DNA of 64,000 bases. Source: SIG565 sp045650565 (lineage in GTDB: Bacteria > Bacillota > Clostridia > Oscillospirales > Acutalibacteraceae). Under the pieces are notes generated by a model that saw nothing but the letters and a program-made list of their open reading frames with translations, searched no databases and was not told the origin of the DNA. Within the stretch, counting starts at the first letter, position 1, and every line of letters starts with the position of its first letter. The stretch is taken from NCBI GenBank assembly GCA_045650565.1, contig JAZRRG010000042.1:1-64000 (forward strand), read 5' to 3'. Shown in pieces: positions 8,374-15,279 of this stretch. The position numbers were made by a program, and so were the translations under genes.

Positions 8374-8757
8374 TTAGTCACAGTTGGCTTTGCATTTTAC
8401 AAGACAAGCGGTAGCGGTTATGGTTAAGGAGAAGAAGAAAAGCAAAAGACCTACAATAATAGCGCCAACAACACTTGTGGCAGCGAAGGTAACAGCCAAA
8501 AGAACAACCGAGAAAAGAATAGTGCCTAAAATACCTGCTATTACGGCACAAAGCGCTGTGCAGCAGCCACCACGTGCGGCAAACAAATTAGCAGCAAGGT
8601 AAACCACAGCGATACCAAGGGTTACCCACAAAAATGCAGGTGTTACTGTTATAACGGCGGTGATTTGCAAAAAGGCGGCAACAACACCGATTATAAGTGA
8701 AGCTATAAAGCCAAGCGTTACGCAGCTAAAACGGTTTTCACAGTTACAAAGAGACAT
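8374..8757 (-). CDS. Hypothetical four-helix membrane protein with terminal cysteines
   Basis: This 127-residue protein starts MSLCNCENRFSC and ends CLVKCKANCD, so cysteines cluster at both ends, with a further GGCCTALC between helices. Four hydrophobic segments fit four membrane spans. A strong AGGAGGTG site precedes the ATG. The gene stands alone between two terminators on the minus strand. The paired cysteines could bind a metal or form disulfides, but no family was recognised and this is conjecture. Confidence 0.75.
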   Translation of the reverse strand: MSLCNCENRFSCVTLGFIASLIIGVVAAFLQITAVITVTPAFLWVTLGIAVVYLAANLFAARGGCCTALCAVIAGILGTILFSVVLLAVTFAATSVVGAIIVGLLLFFFSLTITATACLVKCKANCD

Positions 8758-8827
8758 AATTTCACCTCCTAACCCAATATATGCAAAAGCATTTATAGCG
8801 GTGCTGAGGTCAGTTTAAACAAAAGCA

Positions 8828-8861
8828 AAAAACAACCGAAGAATTTTCTTCGGTTGTTTTT
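8828..8861 (-). terminator. Terminator of the rsmE-rsmF operon
   Basis: A 16-bp stem based on AACAACCGAAGAA/TTCTTCGGTTGTT overlaps the stop codon of rsmF and reads into a T-run on the minus strand. Confidence 0.85.
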
Positions 8862-10209
8862 ATACCATTCGTAAACCCTTAGGGTAGTGGTTTTTTGCGA
8901 CGCCATTTACCACCTTAGCTCCGCCTATAGCACAGCCATCTACCATTACCACCGCCCAGCCGTTATTACTTGTTGTGGGAATTTCCTCGCCGCACAAATA
9001 TTTTTTAAGCTCATCGCTATCTACGGACAACTCAATTTTCCGCTTGAAATATTTGCCCATTGCCATAAAAAACTGATGATGCGGCAGTATGTAATTTTTG
9101 CGAATTTCGCCTATTGTAATACCTTTTGAAAAGAGCTTCGCACCCTTTGTATCAAAGTCGGGTGTAAAATATACGGGTGTATTTCCGTTTAAAGAGAGGT
9201 GCGATAAATCGTACTCATTTAATGTATCGTTTAAAAATTCTACGACAGCCCGTTCGGACTTTTCGACTTTTTTTGGTGTGGAGTGCTTATCAATCGGCTC
9301 ATCGGTGTTTAAAAGCACCGCCATAAACTGTCCCTCGCCCCTTTGCTTATGCGGATAGAAGCGGCGGCAGTAGTTTATGTTAGGTGTTTCGCAGTCGCCG
9401 AAAGCAATACCGTCCGAGGTGTGCTCGCACACCCTTTGTGTTGCTTTACAAAGGCGGAAGTTTTGGTGCCGCTTTAAAAAGCTATCGACCGTCATTTCAT
9501 TCTCTTGAAGCGAAAAGGTACAGGTTGCATATACTATGTAACCGCCCGACTTGACAAGCCGTGCCGCATTATCGAGTATTTCGGCTTGGCGGGAGGCACA
9601 CATAGCTACATTTTCCTCGCTCCATTCCAATACGGCGGTGTCATCCTTTCTGAACATACCCTCACCCGAGCAGGGCGCATCGCACATAACCAAATCAAAC
9701 GATCCCTCAAAGGCATCGGCAAGGCGGGAGGTGTCCATACAGGTAGTTACCGTATCGTGTAGACCTAATCGCTCGATATTACCCGTAAGCGTTTTACAGC
9801 GTGAAGGAATAATCTCATTAGAAACAAGAACACCGTTTGGTATTTTGTTTTTAAGCTGTGTGCTTTTGCCACCCGGGGCGGCACACATATCCACAATGTG
9901 CCAGTCGGGCTTTATATCAACACATTCTACGGGTGCCATGGCTGAGGGCTCCTGAACATAAATCATACCTGCGTGGTGATATGGGTGAAGTCCAATTTTA
10001 TCGTATTCAAAATAAAACCCGTTTTCAACAAAAGGGATTTTTTCTACCTGAAAAGCGTTAAGTTTTTCAAAATCGCACACCGAGAGCTTATCGGTATTAA
10101 CACGAAAAGCCCGAACGCTTTTTTCGTTCAGGGCCTTTTCAAAATCGGTATATTCGTGCTTTAGAAGCTCTTTCATACGTTTAACAAAAGCATTTGGTAA
10201 ATCTTTCAT
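8860..10209 (-). CDS. rsmF: RsmF/RsmB/NOP-type rRNA (cytosine-5) methyltransferase
   Basis: This 449-residue SAM-dependent methyltransferase has CAAPGGKS (SAM-binding motif I), DAPCSGEGMFRK (motif IV with its Cys) and ATCTFS (motif VI with the nucleophilic Cys). These are the two catalytic cysteines of NOP2/Sun family m5C methyltransferases. The C-terminal extension after about residue 300 matches the RsmF-type PUA-like region. Its ATG follows the rsmE stop immediately (TAAATG), so translation is probably coupled. It probably methylates 16S rRNA; the exact position is not determined here. Confidence 0.9.
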   Translation of the reverse strand: MKDLPNAFVKRMKELLKHEYTDFEKALNEKSVRAFRVNTDKLSVCDFEKLNAFQVEKIPFVENGFYFEYDKIGLHPYHHAGMIYVQEPSAMAPVECVDIKPDWHIVDMCAAPGGKSTQLKNKIPNGVLVSNEIIPSRCKTLTGNIERLGLHDTVTTCMDTSRLADAFEGSFDLVMCDAPCSGEGMFRKDDTAVLEWSEENVAMCASRQAEILDNAARLVKSGGYIVYATCTFSLQENEMTVDSFLKRHQNFRLCKATQRVCEHTSDGIAFGDCETPNINYCRRFYPHKQRGEGQFMAVLLNTDEPIDKHSTPKKVEKSERAVVEFLNDTLNEYDLSHLSLNGNTPVYFTPDFDTKGAKLFSKGITIGEIRKNYILPHHQFFMAMGKYFKRKIELSVDSDELKKYLCGEEIPTTSNNGWAVVMVDGCAIGGAKVVNGVAKNHYPKGLRMV

Positions 10210-10953
10210 TTAATCAAGCTCCGTTTCCGCATAAAGCATACAAAGGGACATTGCGGTAACCGCTGCAGTTTCGGTACGCAAAATTCTTTTTCCAAGCGAG
10301 ATTATCTCGCCACACGTTTGCCGTGCTGCCTCTATTTCGGTGTCGCTAAAGCCACCCTCGGAGCCGATTATAATACCAACCGACATACCTTTTGTTATCT
10401 TTGTAAGGGATTGTTTGGTGGCACACATACCGTTTGCGCTCTCGTACGGCACAAGCAACAAATCAAGCGTAGAGGCAAATTCCAACGCCGTCTTGTAGGA
10501 CATACACTCAAAAACCTTTGGAATTATGTTGCGTTTGCTTTGCTTTGCTGCACTCTCACTTATTGACTGCCAGCGCTCCACCCTTTGCTTTTTCTTTTTA
10601 TCATCAAGCTTTACCACGCAGTGCTCCATCTCGGTGGGAATAACAGCATAAGCGCCCAGCTCCACTGCCTTTTGAACTATAAAGTCCATTTTATCGCTTT
10701 TTGGGAGCCCTTGAAAAAGGTAAATTTTTATTGGCAGCTCGGTATCATTATAATTTTCTTCTATAACCTCGCAAACGGCGGTGTCATTTTCAAAGCTGAC
10801 AAGTGCGCAAAGATGACTTGCCCCCTCACAGCTTACCAAAAAGGTATCACCCGTTTTCATACGCAATACGTTTTTAATATGATTATAGTCGGCGCCGTCA
10901 ATATAGAAGCGCCCGTCCGATAACTTCTCGCTTTTTACAAAAAAATTAAACAT
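10210..10953 (-). CDS. rsmE: 16S rRNA (uracil1498-N3)-methyltransferase RsmE
   Basis: This 247-residue protein has an N-terminal PUA-like region (FYIDGADYNHIKNVLRMK) and a C-terminal SPOUT knot with IGSEGGFSDTEIEAA and LGKRILRTETAAVTAM, the RsmE signature for SAM binding. It methylates N3 of U1498 in 16S rRNA. It is the first gene of a two-gene minus-strand operon with rsmF. Confidence 0.95.
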   Translation of the reverse strand: MFNFFVKSEKLSDGRFYIDGADYNHIKNVLRMKTGDTFLVSCEGASHLCALVSFENDTAVCEVIEENYNDTELPIKIYLFQGLPKSDKMDFIVQKAVELGAYAVIPTEMEHCVVKLDDKKKKQRVERWQSISESAAKQSKRNIIPKVFECMSYKTALEFASTLDLLLVPYESANGMCATKQSLTKITKGMSVGIIIGSEGGFSDTEIEAARQTCGEIISLGKRILRTETAAVTAMSLCMLYAETELD

Positions 10954-11199
10954 ACTTTTACCACTTATAATTTATATTATGGAAATCGGTACCAACAAAA
11001 CCGATTTGCCTGAAATCATCCATATTATGACGGATGATATAATCTATGTATGAAACCACCATCCGTTACAAGCCGTTCAAGCGGTTTTTAATTATCAGGC
11101 GCCGAATAAAGCATAGATAAATCCATAAACAACATCCCTTACGTGTTAAAATTTCTACTAAAATTATATATGTAAAAAATTCAAAAAGCAAGGTTAAAA
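10954..11199. other. Intergenic region with two hairpins, no gene seen
   Basis: This divergent region between rsmE and the sugar transferase gene holds no convincing ORF. Two inverted repeats are visible: AAATCGGT (10983-10990) with ACCGATTT (11000-11007), and ATCATCC (11015-11021) with GGATGAT (11032-11038). They could be operators, a leader of rsmE, or decayed element ends. Confidence 0.5.
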
Positions 11200-11228
11200 T
11201 TGACAAATGCTGATGAATTATATATAAT
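11200..11228 (+). promoter_or_regulatory. Promoter of the first polysaccharide gene pair
   Basis: Perfect TTGACA (11200-11205) and TATAAT (11223-11228) boxes have a 17-base spacer, about 50 bases before the start codon. Confidence 0.85.
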
Positions 11229-11278
11229 GGGTTTACAGATACTAAAAGAAACCCGTTTTCTTATAAGGGGATTGGAAT

Positions 11279-11926
11279 ATGAAAAAGGAAAAGGTTACCT
11301 GTTCGCAATTGCTTTATCGCATTTGCAAAAGGTTGATAGATATTATATTTGGTATCATCGGAACGGTGGGTTTCGTGGTTATTTTGGTTTTTGTAAAGCT
11401 TGCCTTTTTGGCAACGGGCGATATCGATACGGTTATGTTCACACAGGAGCGTATAGGATATCACGGTAAAAAAATCAAGATTTTCAAGTTTCGTTCTATG
11501 ATAAAGGGCGCCGATGAGGTGCTTGAGAAGTATCTTGCTGAAAACGAGGAGGCAAGAAAAGAGTACGAGCAGTTCAAAAAGCTCAAAAAGGACCCACGCA
11601 TAACACCTGTCGGAAAATTTATACGTGCTTATTCTATTGATGAAATACCGCAGTTTATAAATGTGCTGATAGGCAATATGTCGCTCATAGGTCCCCGCCC
11701 GTATTTATGGCGAGAAAAGGACGATATGGGCGAGGCGTACGACACAATTATAACCTGCAAACCGGGCATTACGGGTTATTGGCAGGTTAACGGTCGCAGC
11801 AATACCGATTTTCACGAGCGCCTTGAGCTTGAAAAGTATTATTGTGAAAATAGAAGTCTTTTTATGGACTTTAAAATCTTTTTCAAAACCTTTTATCAGG
11901 TTATCAAGAAAGAGGGCGCCGAATAA
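11279..11926 (+). CDS. Bacterial sugar transferase (monotopic phosphoglycosyl transferase)
   Basis: This 215-residue protein is a small initiating transferase that moves a sugar phosphate from a UDP-sugar to undecaprenyl phosphate. An N-terminal hydrophobic segment (about 18-40) is the re-entrant membrane anchor. FKFRSM, the DPRITPVGKFIR region, SIDEIPQ with the catalytic Asp-Glu pair, MSLIGPRP and KPGITGYWQVNGRS are the family signatures. AAGGGG lies before the ATG. The stop overlaps the next ATG by one base. It should start a repeat unit for capsule or exopolysaccharide. Confidence 0.92.
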   Translation: MKKEKVTCSQLLYRICKRLIDIIFGIIGTVGFVVILVFVKLAFLATGDIDTVMFTQERIGYHGKKIKIFKFRSMIKGADEVLEKYLAENEEARKEYEQFKKLKKDPRITPVGKFIRAYSIDEIPQFINVLIGNMSLIGPRPYLWREKDDMGEAYDTIITCKPGITGYWQVNGRSNTDFHERLELEKYYCENRSLFMDFKIFFKTFYQVIKKEGAE

Positions 11927-12699
11927 TGAATGTAAAGGTCATTATTGCGGCACATAAAAATTATAATATGCCAAAGGATAGCTGCTATTTGCCCGTACAG
12001 GTTGGTGCCGAGGGTAAGCAGGATATTGGATACACGGCGGATAATACAGGCGATAATATTTCGCTTAAAAACCCTAATTTTTGTGAACTCACAGGTCTTT
12101 ACTGGGGCTGGAAAAATTTGGGATGCGATTATTTGGGACTTGCCCACTACCGCCGTCATTTTAAGGAACCGGGCTCCCGAGAAAAAGGGATTGACGGTGT
12201 TTTAAGAGAGGACACACTCAAAGCGCTCCTACAAAAAAACGATATTGTTTTACCTCAAAAAAGAAAATATTATATCGAAAACCTATACTCGCATTATGAG
12301 CATACAATGCATATTGAACCGCTTAAAGCCACAAGGGAAATTTTAGCCGAAAAATATCCGCAATATCTTCCCGAGTTTGATAAACTCAAAAAGCGGACAA
12401 GCGCACATATGTTTAATATGTATATCATGAAGAAGGAAATATCCGATAAATATTGCGAGTGGCTTTTTGATGTTTTGTTTACTCTTGAACAAAGGTTCAA
12501 GGATGCCGATTATGATGCTTTCCACGCAAGGTTTTACGGCAGGGTAAGTGAACTGCTGTTAGATGTGTATATAAATACAAACAATCTAACCTACACCGAA
12601 ACGCCGCTGATTTATACCGAAAAAATCAACTGGTACCGAAAAATCATTGGCTTTTTGGGTGCAAAATTCCTCGGTAAAAAGTATAATAAAAGTTTTTAG
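11926..12699 (+). CDS. DUF4422 family glycosyltransferase
   Basis: This 257-residue soluble protein has the DUF4422 pattern: VIIAAHKNYNMP at the N-terminus, a VGAEG segment, then NPNFCELTGLYWGWKN and LGLAHYRRHF. DUF4422 proteins occur in capsule and exopolysaccharide clusters and are predicted glycosyltransferases (GT-A-like). It is translationally coupled to the phosphoglycosyl transferase by a TAATG overlap, so it probably adds a later sugar to the lipid-linked unit. Donor and acceptor are unknown. Confidence 0.85.
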   Translation: MNVKVIIAAHKNYNMPKDSCYLPVQVGAEGKQDIGYTADNTGDNISLKNPNFCELTGLYWGWKNLGCDYLGLAHYRRHFKEPGSREKGIDGVLREDTLKALLQKNDIVLPQKRKYYIENLYSHYEHTMHIEPLKATREILAEKYPQYLPEFDKLKKRTSAHMFNMYIMKKEISDKYCEWLFDVLFTLEQRFKDADYDAFHARFYGRVSELLLDVYINTNNLTYTETPLIYTEKINWYRKIIGFLGAKFLGKKYNKSF

Positions 12700-12710
12700 A
12701 ACCTAATATT

Positions 12711-12741
12711 AACCCCGCCAAACATTATGCTTGGCGGGGTT
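12711..12741 (+). terminator. Intrinsic terminator of the first polysaccharide pair
   Basis: AACCCCGCCAA and TTGGCGGGGTT pair around a 9-base loop, followed by GTATTTTTT. Confidence 0.9.
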
Positions 12742-12771
12742 GTATTTTTTAGTCATGCAAGAGATATTTGA

Positions 12772-13137
12772 AAAGACCGATTCGGTAAATCCGCCAAAGA
12801 TGAGAAGGACTTTTCAAAAGTTTCTTTAAATCTCGAGCTTTTTGCAACCTTTTCAAAGGGCTTTATTGAGGGCTGTGAAGGCAAACTTACCGATACCGAA
12901 ATTTCGCTTTTGCCGGTAGGCGCAATGATGATGACGCTTGAATGCGGAATGCGGTTTTTGACCGACTATCTTCAGGGGGATGTCTATTTTAAAATCCACC
13001 GTGACGGACACAACCTCGACCGAGCAAGAAATCAATTTACACTGTTTGTTGATATGGAAAAAAGCATGGAGAAATGGATAATATTATACGTAATATTGTT
13101 GAATGCAGAGCTTGAAATTAACAATACGAAAAAATGA
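12772..13137 (+). pseudogene. C-terminal relic of an N-acetylhexosamine 1-kinase-like (APH-fold) kinase
   Basis: The frame opens after a TGA at 12769 with no usable start and ends at TGA 13135-13137. It encodes about 121 residues that include DEKDFSKVSLNLELF, FSKGFIEGCEGKLT, PVGAMMMTLECGMRFLTDY and FKIHRDGHNLDRARNQ. This is the conserved C-terminal part of NahK-type phosphotransferases in galacto-N-biose and mucin-sugar utilisation. The N-terminal two thirds, including ATP-binding and catalytic residues, are absent: a terminator lies where they should be. The end also drifts from family sequence. It is most likely a deletion relic. Confidence 0.75.
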
Positions 13138-13152
13138 ACAGCACAAATAAAG

Positions 13153-13180
13153 AATGCACCCACTTTACAGTGAGTGCATT
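13153..13180. terminator. Terminator between the kinase relic and tRNA-Thr
   Basis: AATGCACCCACT and AGTGAGTGCATT pair (one mismatch) around TTAC and are followed by TTTTTATT on the plus strand. On the minus strand it lies just after the tRNA and could terminate it too. Confidence 0.75.
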
Positions 13181-13185
13181 TTTAT

Positions 13186-13261
13186 TGGAGCTGGTGGACG
13201 GACTCGAACCCCCGACCTGCTGATTACAAATCAGCTGCTCTACCAACTGAGCTACACCAGC
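13186..13261 (-). tRNA. tRNA-Thr (anticodon UGU)
   Basis: A complete 76-nt cloverleaf lies on the minus strand with the 3' CCA encoded. The acceptor stem is GCTGGTG/CACCAGC with discriminator T. The D arm is GCTC...GAGC. The anticodon stem GCTGA/TCAGC closes the loop TTTGTAA, giving anticodon UGU. The T loop is TTCGAGT. The T stem GGGGG/CCGTC has one G-G mismatch and one G-T pair. Threonine identity fits the anticodon. Confidence 0.93.
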
Positions 13262-13342
13262 GCAAACATTATAAATTGAGCGCCTAAATAATATAACATA
13301 AAGCGATTTTGTTGTCAAGATGTTTTTAGAAATAATTGTTTG

Positions 13343-13380
13343 TTGCCAAAAACGATATGTTATAGTATAATTATACTATA
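13343..13380 (+). promoter_or_regulatory. yhaM operon promoter overlapped by a 20-bp palindrome
   Basis: TTGCCA (13343-13348) and TATAAT (13366-13371) are 17 bases apart. The -10 lies inside the perfect palindrome TATAGTATAATTATACTATA (13361-13380), which could be a repressor site or simply AT-rich symmetry. Confidence 0.7.
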
Positions 13381-13401
13381 TTTGAATTAAGGGGTGCCGA
13401 T

Positions 13402-14373
13402 ATGAATTTTAATGCACTTGACAATAAAGGAACGGTAGAGGGCTTTTGCCTTATAAAATCTATTGAGGTTCGAACATCCTCAAAGGGTGACAATTACCTT
13501 AATATGACATTATCGGATGCGTCGGGCGAGATAAACGCAAAGCTTTGGGGGTATGTTCCCGAGCAGCACGGCGAGTATGATGCGAATTCTTTAGTAAAGG
13601 TTCGTGGCGTTATAAGCGTTTATGCGGGAAGCGACCAGCTGCGAATCGACAAAATTCGCCCCGCAATAGAATCTGATGGCGTAAAGCTTGAGGATTTTGT
13701 AAAAACGGCGGAATATGACAGCCAAGAAATGTACGATGCACTTTTAAAATGTGCCGAGGCGTTTGAGGATGCTGATTTATCACACCTTGTAACCCACATT
13801 TTAAAACAAAATCGTGAAGCATTATTATATTGGCCCGCAGCATACAAGCTGCATCATGCTTTTCGTGGAGGACTACTTTTACACACCTTATCAATCGTTA
13901 GGTTGGCGCAAAGCGTTTGCGAAATTTATCCGTTTGTTGATAAGGAGCTGCTTTTATCGGGTGTTATTTTACACGATATTTCAAAGCTCACAGAATATGA
14001 GGTCTCAAAGACGGGTATAGCATCGGGTTACTCGGTTAGAGGTAATCTGCTCGGTCATTTAGCGGAAGGCGCAATGCTCATAAGAAAAACGGCAGAGGAG
14101 CTCGGCATACCGAGTGAAAAATCAATGCTGCTTGAACATATGATTTTATCTCACCACGGCGAACCCGAGTTTGGTGCGGCGGTAAGGCCTATGTTTATTG
14201 AGGCGGAGCTGTTAAGCCATCTTGACTTAATTGACGCACAGCTTTTCGAAATGCGTGAGGCATACGAAAACGTTGCCCAAAATGATTTTACGGGCAAAAT
14301 GTGGATGATGGATAACCGTAAGCTTTATAATCACGGAAGAAAAGATATGAATAACGGTCCAAAGTTATTCTAA
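13402..14373 (+). CDS. yhaM: YhaM-family 3'-5' exoribonuclease (OB fold plus HD domain)
   Basis: This 323-residue protein starts with a nucleic-acid-binding OB fold (about residues 8-90: SSKGDNYLNMTLSDASGEINAKLW) followed by an HD hydrolase domain with HHAFRGGLLLHT and LHDISK metal motifs. This is the layout of Bacillus YhaM, a Mn2+-dependent 3'-5' exonuclease. AAGGGGTG precedes the ATG. It heads a likely operon with a DUF1858 protein, trmK and rqcH. Confidence 0.9.
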   Translation: MNFNALDNKGTVEGFCLIKSIEVRTSSKGDNYLNMTLSDASGEINAKLWGYVPEQHGEYDANSLVKVRGVISVYAGSDQLRIDKIRPAIESDGVKLEDFVKTAEYDSQEMYDALLKCAEAFEDADLSHLVTHILKQNREALLYWPAAYKLHHAFRGGLLLHTLSIVRLAQSVCEIYPFVDKELLLSGVILHDISKLTEYEVSKTGIASGYSVRGNLLGHLAEGAMLIRKTAEELGIPSEKSMLLEHMILSHHGEPEFGAAVRPMFIEAELLSHLDLIDAQLFEMREAYENVAQNDFTGKMWMMDNRKLYNHGRKDMNNGPKLF

Positions 14374-14398
14374 AAATAAACAAAAAGGAGAGAATAAA

Positions 14399-14596
14399 AT
14401 GAAAATTACAAAGGATATGTGCATAGGTGATGTTCTTGATATGGATACAGGTTGTGCAAAATACTTTTTTGAGATAGGTATGCATTGCCTTGGTTGTCCT
14501 GCTTCTCGAGGAGAAACCATCGAGCAGGCATGTGAGGTGCATGGCACCGACTGTGATGAGTTGGTTGCAAAGCTCAACGAGTATTTCGGTGACTAA
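14399..14596 (+). CDS. DUF1858 domain protein (hybrid-cluster-associated redox disulfide type)
   Basis: This is a complete 65-residue protein starting MKITKDMCIGDVL, with a CLGCPAS motif near residue 31. That matches the small DUF1858 domain, which carries a CxxC pair and is found alone or fused in anaerobes. A redox role is assumed for the family but not proven. AAAGGAG lies before the ATG. The stop is one base from the trmK start. Confidence 0.88.
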   Translation: MKITKDMCIGDVLDMDTGCAKYFFEIGMHCLGCPASRGETIEQACEVHGTDCDELVAKLNEYFGD

Positions 14597-14597
14597 T

Positions 14598-15275
14598 ATG
14601 TATAAATTAAGCCCACGGCTTGAGAAAATTGCCGGGTTGGTTCCCGAATCCGCTTTGGTTGCGGATATCGGCGCCGACCACGGCTATTTATCTATTTTTA
14701 TAGAAAAAAGTAAGAACCCCAAAAAAATAATTGCCTGTGACATAAATGAAAAACCGCTTTTATCGGCAAAAGGCAATATTGCAAAGGCGGGGTGCATTAA
14801 TATTGAAACCCGATTGTCCGATGGACTGAAAAACATCGAAGCGGACGAAGTTGACACTATAATTATCGCAGGTATGGGCGGCGAGGTAATATCGGGCATA
14901 ATTGATAGAGTCCGTTGGTTAAAAAATAAAGGGTACACGCTGTTGCTACAGCCCATGACTGCGGCGGCTCACCTGCGCCGTTTTTTGAGTGATAACGGCT
15001 TTGAAATCACCTATGAAGAGGCGGTACTCGATAGCGGCAAAATCTACAGTATAATAAAGGCGGAATACAGCGGAAAGACCGAAAAAAGAGAAGAAGCGTT
15101 TTATTATATCGGCAAATTAAATGCTAATCGAAGCGAGGACGCCAAGTACATAAGAAAGCAGCTTTGCATTGCGGCTGACTGCCGTGACGCACTAAAAGGT
15201 GTGCAACAAAGCCAAGAAAAGTACAACTATTATAAGCTTTTGTGCGAACAAATTAAAGGAATATTAGGAGATTAA
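14598..15275 (+). CDS. trmK: tRNA (adenine22-N1)-methyltransferase TrmK
   Basis: This 225-residue Rossmann-fold methyltransferase has the TrmK motifs VADIGADHGYLSI (SAM site), ACDINEKPL, IIIAGMGGEVI and LLLQPM. It methylates N1 of A22 in tRNAs. A longer frame begins at 14490, but that stretch overlaps the DUF1858 gene in another frame and does not fit the family. The ATG at 14598 follows the upstream TAA by one base, so translation is probably coupled, and no good separate ribosome site is present. Confidence 0.92.
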   Translation: MYKLSPRLEKIAGLVPESALVADIGADHGYLSIFIEKSKNPKKIIACDINEKPLLSAKGNIAKAGCINIETRLSDGLKNIEADEVDTIIIAGMGGEVISGIIDRVRWLKNKGYTLLLQPMTAAAHLRRFLSDNGFEITYEEAVLDSGKIYSIIKAEYSGKTEKREEAFYYIGKLNANRSEDAKYIRKQLCIAADCRDALKGVQQSQEKYNYYKLLCEQIKGILGD

Positions 15276-15279
15276 GCAA

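Noticed and set aside
13118..13318. Minus-strand ORF containing AGVAQLVEQ
   Set aside because: This is the familiar false protein made by translating through a tRNA gene; tRNA-Thr lies at 13186-13261 on the same strand.
14490..14597. N-terminal extension of trmK
   Set aside because: It overlaps the DUF1858 gene in another frame, and the TrmK family begins at about MYKLSPRLEKIA.
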